14,358 bases of DNA from Candidatus Hydrogenedentota bacterium (GTDB lineage Bacteria; Hydrogenedentota; Hydrogenedentia; Hydrogenedentales; SLHB01). Position numbers and translations under genes: made by a program. Position 1 is the first letter of the stretch; the number at the start of each line of letters is the position of its first letter. The stretch is taken from NCBI GenBank assembly GCA_035416745.1, contig DAOLNV010000063.1, forward strand, positions 1-14,358, written 5' to 3'. A model generated the notes under the pieces. The model did no database searches, was not told the DNA's origin, and saw only the letters and a program-made list of their open reading frames with translations. Positions 1-9,200 of the stretch are shown piece after piece.

Positions 1-2165
1 CGCTGAGCGCGACGGACCCGGACGGGGACGCGCTGGCGTTCACGGCGGCGGGCCTGCCTGCGTTTGCGAGCCTGGTGGACCACGGGGACGGGACGGCGAC
101 CTTGACCCTTGCCCCCGGCTATGACGATTCCGGGAGCTACCCGGGCGTGGAGATCACGGTTACGGACGATGGCGAACCGCCGTTGAGCGACAGCGAGACG
201 ATCACGATCACGGTAGCGGACGTGCCAGTCGAGACACTCGAAATCTCCCGTGAAGTTTCGCCTGAGCGGTACACTCCGGGTCAGACCCTGGACGTTGCCG
301 TGACGTTCACATACGACGGGTCCGACCCCGTGACGGCGCTCGGCCTGTTCGAAACACTGCCTGATGGCTGGACGTACGTCGAGCCGGTCAGTGGGCCGTC
401 CGCAGTGATATCGCCGACGCCCGGCCAAGGCGGGACTCTGGAGTTCGCTTGGCTGGCCGTGCCGGCGTTCCCTGCAACGTTTGTATATCGCGTGGAGGTT
501 CCTGCTGAGGAAAGCGGGACACAGATGATCTCCGGCTATGCTGAGTACCGTCTGTGCTGCGACCCAATCCAAACGTCTGTTCTGGAGACATCTATTCCAG
601 AGCAGAGTGCGCCGGTCGCGAACCCGGATTCGTATACGGTGCCCGAAGACCAGACGCTGACGATTGTGGCGCCGGGTGTCTTGGGCAACGATACCGATGC
701 GGAGGGCAACGCGTTGGCGGCGGTGTTGGTGACTGGCCCCGGCCACGGTGCTCTGACGTTCAATGCGGATGGGTCGTTCGTATACACGCCCGCGGCGAAT
801 TACAACGGCGCGGACAGCTTCACGTACAGGGCCAACGACGGCTCGCTTGACAGCAACGAAGCGGCGGTGACCATCACGGTCACGCCGGTCAACGATGCGC
901 CGGTTGCGGACGCGGGCGATGACCAGATCAACGCGCTCACCGGCCGGACAATCACCCTGGACGGCAGCGACTCGTACGACGTGGACGGCGACTTGATCGC
1001 TTACGAGTGGCGTTTCCAGACTCTGCCGCCCGCGAGTGCGTTGACGGACAACGATATCGCCGGTTGGGATACCGCCAGTCCGTCGTTCATTCCGGACGTT
1101 GCGGGCGATTTCGTGCTCGAGCTGGTGGTGAGGGACTACGAGCTGGACAGTGATCCGGATTACGTGATGGTCTCGGCTGACGCGCAGGCTGCCCCGAACG
1201 CTGATGCCGGCGGGAATCAGGAGACCTTGCTCGGCGATGTGGTGGTGCTGGATGGATGCAGCAGTTACGACCCGGACAATGGTCCGGAGCCTCTTACGTA
1301 CGCCTGGAGCTTCTTCAGCGTGGCGGCCGGGAGCGCGTTGACGGACGACGACATCGTCGACAGTACCTTGTGCAGTGCGTCGTTCACGCCGGACGTGGCG
1401 GGGGTGTACGAACTGGTGCTCACCGTATCGGATGGGTTTGAATCTGATATCGCTGTAGCCGTTATCACGGTTACGGAGCAGGAGAACGTGCCGCCGGTTG
1501 CCGATGCCGGCTCTGACCAGAGTGTTGCGTATGGAACCCAAGCCTATCTCGATGGGTCGGCCAGTTATGACCCGGATAGCGGGCCTCAGCCATTGGCGTT
1601 CCTGTGGAGTTTTGTCTCCCTGCCGGCTCTTAGCGGGCTGACCAATGACGACATTTCCGGGCGGACGACGGCGCTTCCCTGGTTCACTCCGGATGTGGCC
1701 GGGAACTACGTGCTGCAGCTGGAAGTGACGGATGGCGAGGACACGGCGACGGACAATGTCGAGGTCATCTGCGTAAAAGAACTGACTTTCCAGGACGTGA
1801 CCGGCCGCGTCTCCATGAGTACTGCCAACGAAAGCGCGTACATGACAAGTCGCATCACGCGCATGATGGTTTGCACGGCAGACCTGACCATTACCAATGT
1901 TTCAACGGAAACAATTGAACTCCCGATACACGCCGTTTTCGTGGGCACTGCGCCAGGATCGATTCCCGGTCGCTGGCAGATCGATATGCCGGAAGCCAGC
2001 GGCCAGAGGGAGAATGGTGATTTCTATTACGATTTGGGCGAGAAGACCGGTATCACGGAGTTGCTCCCCGGGCAATCCGTGACGTTCCAGATCAAGTTTG
2101 TGTTCCATTTCTCGTTGCTTCACCGATTCTCCGAGGTGATTCAGGTGTGGGGCATGGCGCCATAA
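1..2165 (+). CDS. Large secreted cadherin-like/PKD repeat protein, 3' part only
   Basis: The frame is open from the left edge (first whole codon at 3), so the gene starts outside the window. A GTG at 75 is only an internal codon, because the cadherin-type sequence before it (LSATDPDGDALAF) is in frame. Domains in window residues: 1-74 Ig/cadherin-like; 75-200 DUF11-like module (ALGLFETLPDGW, then a TFVYRVEVP strand); 203-300 tandem-95 cadherin-like (PGVLGNDTDAEGN, then DSFTYRANDG); three PKD-type domains at about 299-394, 397-491 and 496-589, each with ADAG, LDG and W-S/R-F signatures; 593-720 a beta-sandwich with a LTITNVS strand and LLPGQSVTFQIKF. Such chains are usually exported adhesion or matrix proteins; no catalytic domain is visible. 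The protein ends in GMAP with no PEP-CTERM, dockerin or LPXTG-like tail, so its anchoring is unknown. The cell role is inferred from domain types only. Confidence 0.88.
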   Translation, partial: LSATDPDGDALAFTAAGLPAFASLVDHGDGTATLTLAPGYDDSGSYPGVEITVTDDGEPPLSDSETITITVADVPVETLEISREVSPERYTPGQTLDVAVTFTYDGSDPVTALGLFETLPDGWTYVEPVSGPSAVISPTPGQGGTLEFAWLAVPAFPATFVYRVEVPAEESGTQMISGYAEYRLCCDPIQTSVLETSIPEQSAPVANPDSYTVPEDQTLTIVAPGVLGNDTDAEGNALAAVLVTGPGHGALTFNADGSFVYTPAANYNGADSFTYRANDGSLDSNEAAVTITVTPVNDAPVADAGDDQINALTGRTITLDGSDSYDVDGDLIAYEWRFQTLPPASALTDNDIAGWDTASPSFIPDVAGDFVLELVVRDYELDSDPDYVMVSADAQAAPNADAGGNQETLLGDVVVLDGCSSYDPDNGPEPLTYAWSFFSVAAGSALTDDDIVDSTLCSASFTPDVAGVYELVLTVSDGFESDIAVAVITVTEQENVPPVADAGSDQSVAYGTQAYLDGSASYDPDSGPQPLAFLWSFVSLPALSGLTNDDISGRTTALPWFTPDVAGNYVLQLEVTDGEDTATDNVEVICVKELTFQDVTGRVSMSTANESAYMTSRITRMMVCTADLTITNVSTETIELPIHAVFVGTAPGSIPGRWQIDMPEASGQRENGDFYYDLGEKTGITELLPGQSVTFQIKFVFHFSLLHRFSEVIQVWGMAP

Positions 2166-2178
2166 GACAACAACGGTA

Positions 2179-2242
2179 CGCGGGCTGCTTGCGGGACACG
2201 GATAGACCCGTAAGTAGCCCGCGAAAAGTGATGCGAGTCACT
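2179..2242 (+). promoter_or_regulatory. Structured leader: 17-bp hairpin plus small second hairpin
   Basis: Bases 2179-2195 pair with 2207-2223 over 17 pairs without a bulge, two of them G-U as RNA, around an 11-base loop (ACACGGATAGA). Immediately after, 2227-2231 (AGTGA) pairs with 2238-2242 (TCACT) around TGCGAG. No T-run follows, so it is not a standard intrinsic terminator. It lies 14 bases after one stop codon and ends 27 bases before the next ATG. It could be a 5' leader element of the PEP-CTERM gene or a processing/stabilising stem at the 3' end of the previous transcript. I do not recognise a riboswitch class. The G-U wobbles make the + strand the more stable RNA form of the perfect-length stem only slightly, so strand is inferred from gene direction. 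Confidence 0.6.
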
Positions 2243-2253
2243 GGTGCGAAGAA

Positions 2254-2260
2254 CAGGAGG
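2254..2260 (+). promoter_or_regulatory. Ribosome binding site deciding the start at 2270
   Basis: CAGGAGG ends nine bases before ATG 2270. The frame is also open back to an ATG at 2147, but that one lies inside the previous gene, has no such site and would bury the signal peptide behind 41 residues. Confidence 0.75.
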
Positions 2261-2269
2261 TTCAGTTTT

Positions 2270-2923
2270 ATGTGCAAACGATACTTCGCGATGAGCCCCA
2301 TCATTCTGGCCGCCAGCCTGTGTTGCGCTGGAACGGGTTACGCAACATTGGTCAACGGAGATTTCTCCAGCGGCCTGGACGGATGGTCGGTTCAGGGAGA
2401 CGTAGCCGTTGAAAGCGGGGCGGCCGTTTTGAGAGACGATGCCGAGTGGTACAGCCTCCTGTTTCAAGGCGCTGCTTTGGAGCCGGGGGCATATACCCTC
2501 CAATTCGATTTTTTCAATGCGCTGTCGGGTGACGTGCCGGATTTCGCGCTCGGGCCGGACTACTTCGTGGCCAGCCTGTACTTCACCGATGACCTCGGGG
2601 CGTTCGACCTGCTCAATGGCGTGTATGACGACGCCATCGGCTTGATGGACATGGACTTCGCGGGGATCATCTCGTCGAGCGGCTCGATTGCTCCTGTGGC
2701 CGGGATGGATGGGTGGTATCGGTACTCGATCGGTTTCAGTAACGCCTATGCGTATGCGATTCCCGTGTTTGAGATGATGGACTTCAATTTCGTCGACAAC
2801 GACAGCGGGGTGGGGGTCGACAACGTAAGGATTGATCCCATCATTCCCGAGCCGGCTACCGCGCTTCTGTTCGCATGCGGTTTGGCGTTGCGTGCCGCTT
2901 GGAAACGCCGTGCGGCCAAGTAG
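2270..2923 (+). CDS. PEP-CTERM sorting domain protein with jelly-roll-like body
   Basis: 217 residues. A signal peptide covers about residues 1-25 (MCKRYFAMSPIILAAS..., cleavage probably after GYA). The mature part opens with NGDFSSGLDGW and closes with GVGVDNVRI, a frame typical of carbohydrate-binding/galactose-binding-like beta-sandwiches, so a lectin-like fold is plausible; a sugar ligand is not shown. The C-terminus is a classic PEP-CTERM signal: Pro193-Glu194-Pro195, a hydrophobic stretch of about 14 residues, then a basic tail (WKRRAAK). In known systems exosortase recognises and cleaves this tail and the protein goes to the cell surface or exopolysaccharide matrix. No exosortase lies in the window. 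The gene follows the adhesin gene by 104 bases and has its own leader hairpin and terminator, so it may be its own transcript. The protein is rich in Asp, Gly and aromatic residues, as is usual for the class. Confidence 0.85.
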   Translation: MCKRYFAMSPIILAASLCCAGTGYATLVNGDFSSGLDGWSVQGDVAVESGAAVLRDDAEWYSLLFQGAALEPGAYTLQFDFFNALSGDVPDFALGPDYFVASLYFTDDLGAFDLLNGVYDDAIGLMDMDFAGIISSSGSIAPVAGMDGWYRYSIGFSNAYAYAIPVFEMMDFNFVDNDSGVGVDNVRIDPIIPEPATALLFACGLALRAAWKRRAAK

Positions 2924-2974
2924 AGCCGGCGGCGATGACAGGTTGACGGTAGGCGGTCTGTTGGATTCTTGAGT

Positions 2975-3048
2975 GAGGGGGCCTTTGCCCGAATTGACAG
3001 AGCGGAGGACAACACCAGGATGGTTTCTTCGCGGGCAAAGGCCCCTTT
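2975..3048 (+). terminator. Terminator-like hairpin with a 40-base loop
   Basis: Bases 2975-2991 pair with 3032-3048 over 17 pairs; 14 of these (GGGGCCTTTGCCCG against its exact complement) are Watson-Crick without interruption. The 3' arm runs into TTTCTGTAATTTC, a broken T-tract. It begins 51 bases after the PEP-CTERM stop codon, so it most likely ends that transcript. The loop (2992-3031) is far longer than in an ordinary terminator. Confidence 0.65.
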
Positions 3049-3264
3049 CTGTAATTTCGGGTAGTAGAGAGGGATGCCGGATCCTGCAAGCCCGATGCAG
3101 TTAGTTCTCGTGTTTTGGAGGGAAACGACTTGTCAAGGAATTGGGCATGTGGAAATACACACGTTGGAGAGGAATCTTGGCGGCGGCAAGGCAGATGCAC
3201 TGTAAACCCGAGTAAGCGCGCTGCCGTGCATGCGAGCATCGGATATAAAAAGGGCACATTTGTT

Positions 3265-3270
3265 GGGAGG
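3265..3270 (+). promoter_or_regulatory. Ribosome binding site deciding the start at 3278
   Basis: GGGAGG followed by seven bases (AACCAAA) and ATG. The frame is open to an earlier ATG at 3230, but that codon has no purine-rich site before it. Confidence 0.8.
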
Positions 3271-3277
3271 AACCAAA

Positions 3278-6200
3278 ATGGGGATCGGTAGGGGTACCTG
3301 GAACTCCCGGCCGGGGGCAGTCGGGAACAATGGAGAGTATGCGGCATCCACCGGGCGTACAGGGTTCTGGCACGTTGCGTGTGAATTGCTGCTGCTGGCT
3401 GGCGTGATGGCAGAGGCTCTCCCGGCATGGGGCGCAGAGTCCAGTCCGGCTGTCCCTATCCGCTGGAGAGCGGAAGGTCTTGTTTCTGGTGCCGCGGCCA
3501 CCACGGAGTCGATGGCCTCCCTTGGTTCCGGACCCAGCCGGCACGTCATTGCTCAGTTTGACCGCGCGCTTGATGCGCAGGAGCGGGCCAAACTGCGCGC
3601 GGCGGGGGTAAACCTCCTCCGATATCTTGATGGCAACGCCTACTTCGCGCGAATCAGCGGCAAAGAGGCGGGTCTGCGCGCGGCAGAGGATGCCGGACTT
3701 GCGGCGGCGTTCGAGGTCAGACCCGAGTGGAAACTGGACCCGATGCTTCTCAAGGGCGCCTACCCGTCGTATTGTGTTTTCGATAGCCGGGGGGCCCAGG
3801 GACGGCTTGCCAAGGACAAGTTGTCAAAAGGGGGTGATGAGCAGGTCGAGACCTTGGCAATCTATGTCATTTTTCAGGCGGATGTCGAGCTGGAGCGGGA
3901 CGGGGTAGATGCTCTCGAGCGCGTTGGCGGGGCTGTGCGCAGCTACATGCGGAGCATTAATGGGCTGGTGGCGTGGATTCCCCTGGCGAATCTCTCCGCG
4001 CTTGCCGCGGAAGACGTTGTGGAGTGGATCGAACCCCCCTTGCCGCCGTTTGACGTGAACAACGATTCCAACCGGGTAATCACCCAGGTCGATACCGTGA
4101 ACGCCCCGCCGTACGGATTGGACGGCTCCGGGATCAACGTGCTCGTGTATGACGGCGGCACCGCGCTGGCCAGCCACGTGGATTTCGACGGGCGATTGAC
4201 CGTATACGACGCATCAGGTCTTCATTACCATCCAACGCACGTGGCGGGAACGATTGGCGGCAGCGGAATCGGCAGTGCGGGGGCGGGAGGGACGGCCCTC
4301 CAATGGCGCGGCATGGCGCCCGCGGTCACCATCGCCTCGTACGGGTTCGAGTACGACGGCACGGGCACATTTCTGTACACCAACCCAGGCGACCTGGAAG
4401 ATGACTATGACGAGGCAATAAACGTCCACGGGGCGATGATATCCAACAACTCGATCGGCACCAATGTTGCTGCAAACGGGTTTCCCTGCGAATACGAGGG
4501 CGATTATGGGGCCACGTCGATGCTCATCGACGCCATCGTGTGCGGCAGTCTCGGCGCTCCCATGCGCATCATCTGGGCCAACGGGAATGAACGGGGCCCT
4601 GGAACGTGTGGCACCACATACCACACGACGGCCCCGCCTGCCTGCGCCAAGAACCACATTACCGTGGGCGCGTTGAATTCGAACAACGACAGCATGACGG
4701 ACTTTTCGAGCTGGGGACCGGCGGACGATGGCCGCATCAAACCCGACATCTGCGCGCCGGGCTGTCAGTCCAATGGAGACGGAGGCGTTACGTCGACGTG
4801 GTCCGATGGCGGTTACGGGACGATCTGCGGAACGTCGATGGCCGCCCCGACCGTTACCGGCCTGGGGGCCCTGATTCTGCAGGAGTGGAAGAACCTGTTT
4901 CCGGGCTGCCCGTTGCCGCGCAATTCCATGCTTAAGGTCTTGTTGGCGCACAACGCTGCGGACCTGGGAAATGCGGGGCCTGATTACAAATTCGGATACG
5001 GGTCCGTACGAACGCAAAACACCATCGACTTTCTGCGCGGGGGCAGTATTCGCGAAGATTCGCTGGACAACGGCGGGCAGAAGAAGTTCTACGTTGACAT
5101 TGCCTCGGGAACGCCCAGCCTCAAGGTGACGATCGCGTGGGACGACCCCCCCGGCGCCGCCAATACAATTCCTGAACTCGTGAACAACCTTGACCTGACG
5201 GTGGTCAGCCCCGCCAGCACGACCTACTATCCTTGGACGCTTGACCCCGCGAACCCTTCCTCGCCGGCGGTTCGGACGCAGCCTGACGCGCGCAACAATA
5301 TCGAACAAGTGGTGGTCGATTCGCCCGCGACAGGTGTCTGGGAGATCGTGGTGAATGGTACATCGGTTCCGGGCGGGCCCCAAGTGTTTTCCCTGGCGGC
5401 TACCCCGGACTTCGTGGGTTGTTTCAGATCATCGCAAGGAGCGGTGTCTCTGAATGCGCCGAGCTACGGGTGTTCTTCGACGGCTATCGTGAGGGTCAGT
5501 GATTGTGATTTGAACCAGGATCCCGGCGCTCTTGATACCGTTACCGTTACCGTGGATTCCACTTCGGAACCCGCTGGAGAGAGCGTTGTCTTGACGGAAG
5601 TGAGCCAGAACACAGGCGCTTTTGCCGGGCCGATAGCTCTGTCCACGACAAACAGTCCGGGCGTTCTTCTGGTCAACGAGGGCGACACCGTCACCGCCAG
5701 GTATCACGACGACGACAACGGTTCCGGCGTTCCCGCGGATGTCACGGCCACCGCGATAGTAGATTGTTCGGCGCCCGTATTTGCGGGCCTCGAGAGCGCC
5801 AGCGCGGGTCCGGGCCGCGTTGACCTCGCGTGGAGCGCTGCCGCCGATCCCAGCGTGCCGGCCAAGTACAACGTTTATCGGGATCTGGCCCCGGGCGGCC
5901 CGATAGGGACGTTCATTGGCACGACACCAAACTTAGCGTACTCCGATACAACCGTTGGCCCCAACCAGACATATTACTACGTGGTGCGCGCCGTAGATGC
6001 CCTGGGGAACGAAGACACCAATACGGTCGAACGGAGCGCGACAACACCGAATTGGGTGACAATCGGCTCGGGTACGGACAGTTGGTACTTCCCGATGAGC
6101 ACTTGGTTCCACGATGCCCGCACGCAGGTGATCTATCTGGCCTCCGAGATCGGGACGCCGTGCGCCATCACTTCCCTCGCGTTGGACGTCACGACTCTTC

Positions 6201-9200
6201 CCGGCCAGGCGATGAACAATTGGACCATCCGACTGAAGCATACCTCGATGAGTTCGTACGGGTCCTCTCCTGCATGGGAAGGCACGGGATGGACCGTCGG
6301 GTATCAGGCAAACGAAACGGTGTCCAATACGGGGTGGGTCACCTTCGAATTTCCGACACCGTTCCCTTATAACGGAACAGACAATCTCCTCATTGATTTC
6401 TCCTTCAACAACAGTTCATATACCAGCGACGGCTATTGCCGGTACACAGATACCAGCGTATCACGGACCATTTGTTACGAGACAGATAGCGGATACGGCG
6501 ACCCGCTCAGTTGGTCTGGGACAGCTAACCCCACGCCTTATGTGACTACCCTTGTGCCCAACCTGATGCTTTTCCTGGAGCCGTTGTCGTCGGAATTGGT
6601 CGTAACGCCCGCGGAGGGCTTTGAATCCTCCGGTATGGAAGGGGGGCCGTTTGAACCTGACTCAAAGACCTACACACTCTCTAATCCGGGCGGAGGTTCT
6701 TTGAATTGGTCCGTGTCGGCGGGTCATCCATGGGTTGACGCGGCGCCTGCGAGCGGAACGCTCGTGGGAGGCGCGTCCACGACGGTGGAACTGGCTCTGA
6801 ATGCGAATGCGGATACTCTGCCTGCCGGTGTTCATACAGATACGGCGGTCTTCGCCGATCTCACGAACAGCGCGGAGTACACGCGCAGCGTGACGCTCAC
6901 TGTGCTTCCACCTACTCCCATATTGACCGTCGAAGAACTCCAGCTGATCGGCAACGACCCAGGCTATCCGCTTAACGGGCACTATGTCCTGACTCAGGAT
7001 ATCGATGCGTCATCGACGGCCGGTTGGAACAGCGGCGCGGGGTTTGACCCGATCGGTAGTTCATCACTGCCGTTTACGGGCAAATTTGACGGTCAGGGGT
7101 ACGTCGTCACCGGGCTTACGATCAACCGGCCGGGCGAGAACTATGTGGGCCTTCTCGCGGCGCTGGGCGCGGGCGGCGTCGTGCAGAACCTTGGCCTCGA
7201 GGACAGTGCGGTTACGGGTGCGCAGTACGTCGGCGGCCTGACGGGCAATCTCCCAGCAGGCAGCACGGTATTGCAGTGTTTCTCGAGAGGCGCGGTGGCG
7301 GGCACGTCTTACGTTGGCGGTCTGGCGGGTCAGAACTACGGCGCGATATCCCAGTCTTACGCGACCGGGATCGTGACCGCGACGGCCAGCTACGCGGGCG
7401 GCCTGACCGGCTGGAACACCGGCACGGTAACTCAATGCTACGCGACGGGCGCGGTGACGGCCACAACCAGCTATGGCGGCGGCCTGGTGGGGTACAACGC
7501 TTACGGCACGTGCTCCCAGTCTTATGCGACGGGCGCGGTGGCCAGCGTCCGGTACGTGGGCGGCCTGGCAGGCAGGAACTTCAGCGGGATTGTATCCAAG
7601 TGCTACTCGACGGGCGCGGTGACGGGCACGACGGATGCGGGTGGGCTGCTGGGGCTGACCGCCAGCGGCACGGTGGAATTCTCGTTCTGGGATACCCAGA
7701 CCAGTGGGAAGACGACCTCCTCAGGCGGCACGGGGCTCACCACGGCGCAAATGCAGACCGAGACCACGTTCACAGGCGCAGGCTGGGACTTTGTCACGGT
7801 CTGGTACATGCTCGAGGGAGGCTCCTATCCGTATCTGGCGAATCCGCCGCAACGCACGGTTCCCAGCGTGACGGGTCTGAGCGAAGCGGACGCCGTCATG
7901 GAGTTGGAAAGTTCTGGTCTGTCCGTGGAAATCTCTTACGAATACAGCAATTTTGTTGCGGTGGGCTTTGTGATCAGCCAGAGCGTGCCGGAAGGTGAAG
8001 GATTGAACGCCGGCGCGCCGGTGCACCTTGTTGTCTCCCTTGGCCCCGAGTCTCCCGTTGCCGTGCCTGATGTCGTTGGGCTGTTGCAAGCCGATGCCGA
8101 AACAGCGATCACGGCTGTTGGCTTGACCGTGGGCGTAGTGACACAGCAATACAGTGAGACCGTACCTTCCGGTGCTGTGATCAGCCAGGATCCGGCAGGA
8201 GGCACGGAGGTGGTTCCGGGGAGCGCCGTGAACCTTGTTGTCTCGCTCGGGGCGCCGCCTTCTATCCCCATATCGAGCATCGAGGAGTTGCAGTTGATCG
8301 GCAACGACCCCGCCTATCCATTGGACGCAGACTACATCCTGACCCAGGATATCGATGCCTCGGCCACAGCCAGCTGGAATGGAGGAAAGGGGTTTAGCCC
8401 GGTCGGGACGCATGACTGGCAAGATCCGGTGGCGCGGGCATTTACCGGCTCCTTTGACGGACAGGGGCACGCTATCACGGCGCTGACGATAGATCGTCCC
8501 GACGAAGACTACATCGGGCTCTTCGGGGCGATCGAGATTGGCGGGAGCGTCGAGAATCTCGCCATCAAGGAGGCGTCGGCGTTGGGTTCTTATTGCGTCG
8601 GCCTCCTGGTCGGCTATAACAAGGGCGCAATATCAAATTGCCATACAAGCGGGGTCGTGACGGGCGACGATGACGCTGGCGGCCTGATGGGCTTCAATTT
8701 GGGCGGAACAATATCGCAGTGCTCCGCGGCCTGTTCGGTTACATCGACTGCGGGTTACGCTGGAGGCCTGGCGGGCAATAATTTCGGCTCGATATCCGAA
8801 ACCTATACGTCGGGGGTGGTCACAGCCAATACCACTTGCGTTGGCGGCCTGCTGGGTTTCAGTATGAACTGCACGCTATCCGACTGCTATTCGACATGCG
8901 AAGTAACGGCTCAGGATACCATCGGCGGTCTCGTCGGATATAACTCGCCTTCCAACACGATAATCCGTTGCTACGCAACAGGTCTCGTGAACGGCGTTAC
9001 AAACACCGGAGGCTTGGTGGGCGTAAACAACGGAGGCACTGTCGAGGATTCGTTCTGGGATACCGAGACCAGCGGGATGACGGTATCCGACGGTGGTACA
9101 GGACTGCCAACGGCGCAGATGCAAACCCTAAGCACGTTTACGGCCGTTGGGTGGGATTTCGATACGGTGTGGTACATGCTGGCCGGCGGCTCTTACCCGT

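Larger units (their letters stand above)
2924..3277. other. Intergenic region, 354 bases
   Basis: It holds the terminator-like hairpin at 2975-3048, then about 230 bases of leader before the giant protease gene. Within the latter are a short inverted repeat CTGCA/TGCAG (3084-3100), a separated ATGCAC/GTGCAT pair (3195-3200, 3226-3231), and the A/T-rich block ATATAAAAA near 3243-3251. TATAAA at 3244-3249 could be a -10 box, but the best -35 at the right spacing (CTGCCG, 3221-3226) matches poorly. No convincing gene is present; tiny open frames here are covered under rejected items. Confidence 0.6.

Noticed and set aside
2179..2260. Possible cyclic di-GMP (GEMM) riboswitch before the PEP-CTERM gene
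   Set aside because: The conserved GEMM core sequences are absent; only the general idea of a structured leader remains.
3230..3277. Alternative upstream ATG start of the protease at 3230
   Set aside because: No ribosome binding site precedes it, whereas ATG 3278 has GGGAGG at seven bases.
3130..3291. 53-codon frame from TTG 3130 with GGAGGG before it, ending just past the protease start; also a 22-codon frame from ATG 3147
   Set aside because: Both have a plausible ribosome binding site, but the sequences show no family, no clear composition bias and no conserved feature; likely chance in the leader.
4214..5383. Long open frame on the minus strand (389 codons) opposite the S8 domain
   Set aside because: It lies fully inside the protease gene, its product is rich in Arg, Gly and Val without any family signature, and it is explained by GC-rich codon use on the other strand.
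7226..7714. Regular 81-base repeats that could suggest a CRISPR array
   Set aside because: The repeats are coding, in frame, degenerate along their whole length and without spacer structure; they are GLUG rungs.
7276..7998. Plus-strand open frame of 240 codons overlapping GLUG ladder 1
   Set aside because: It is a +1 reading of the periodic GLUG repeat, Arg/Gly-rich and with no start signal.
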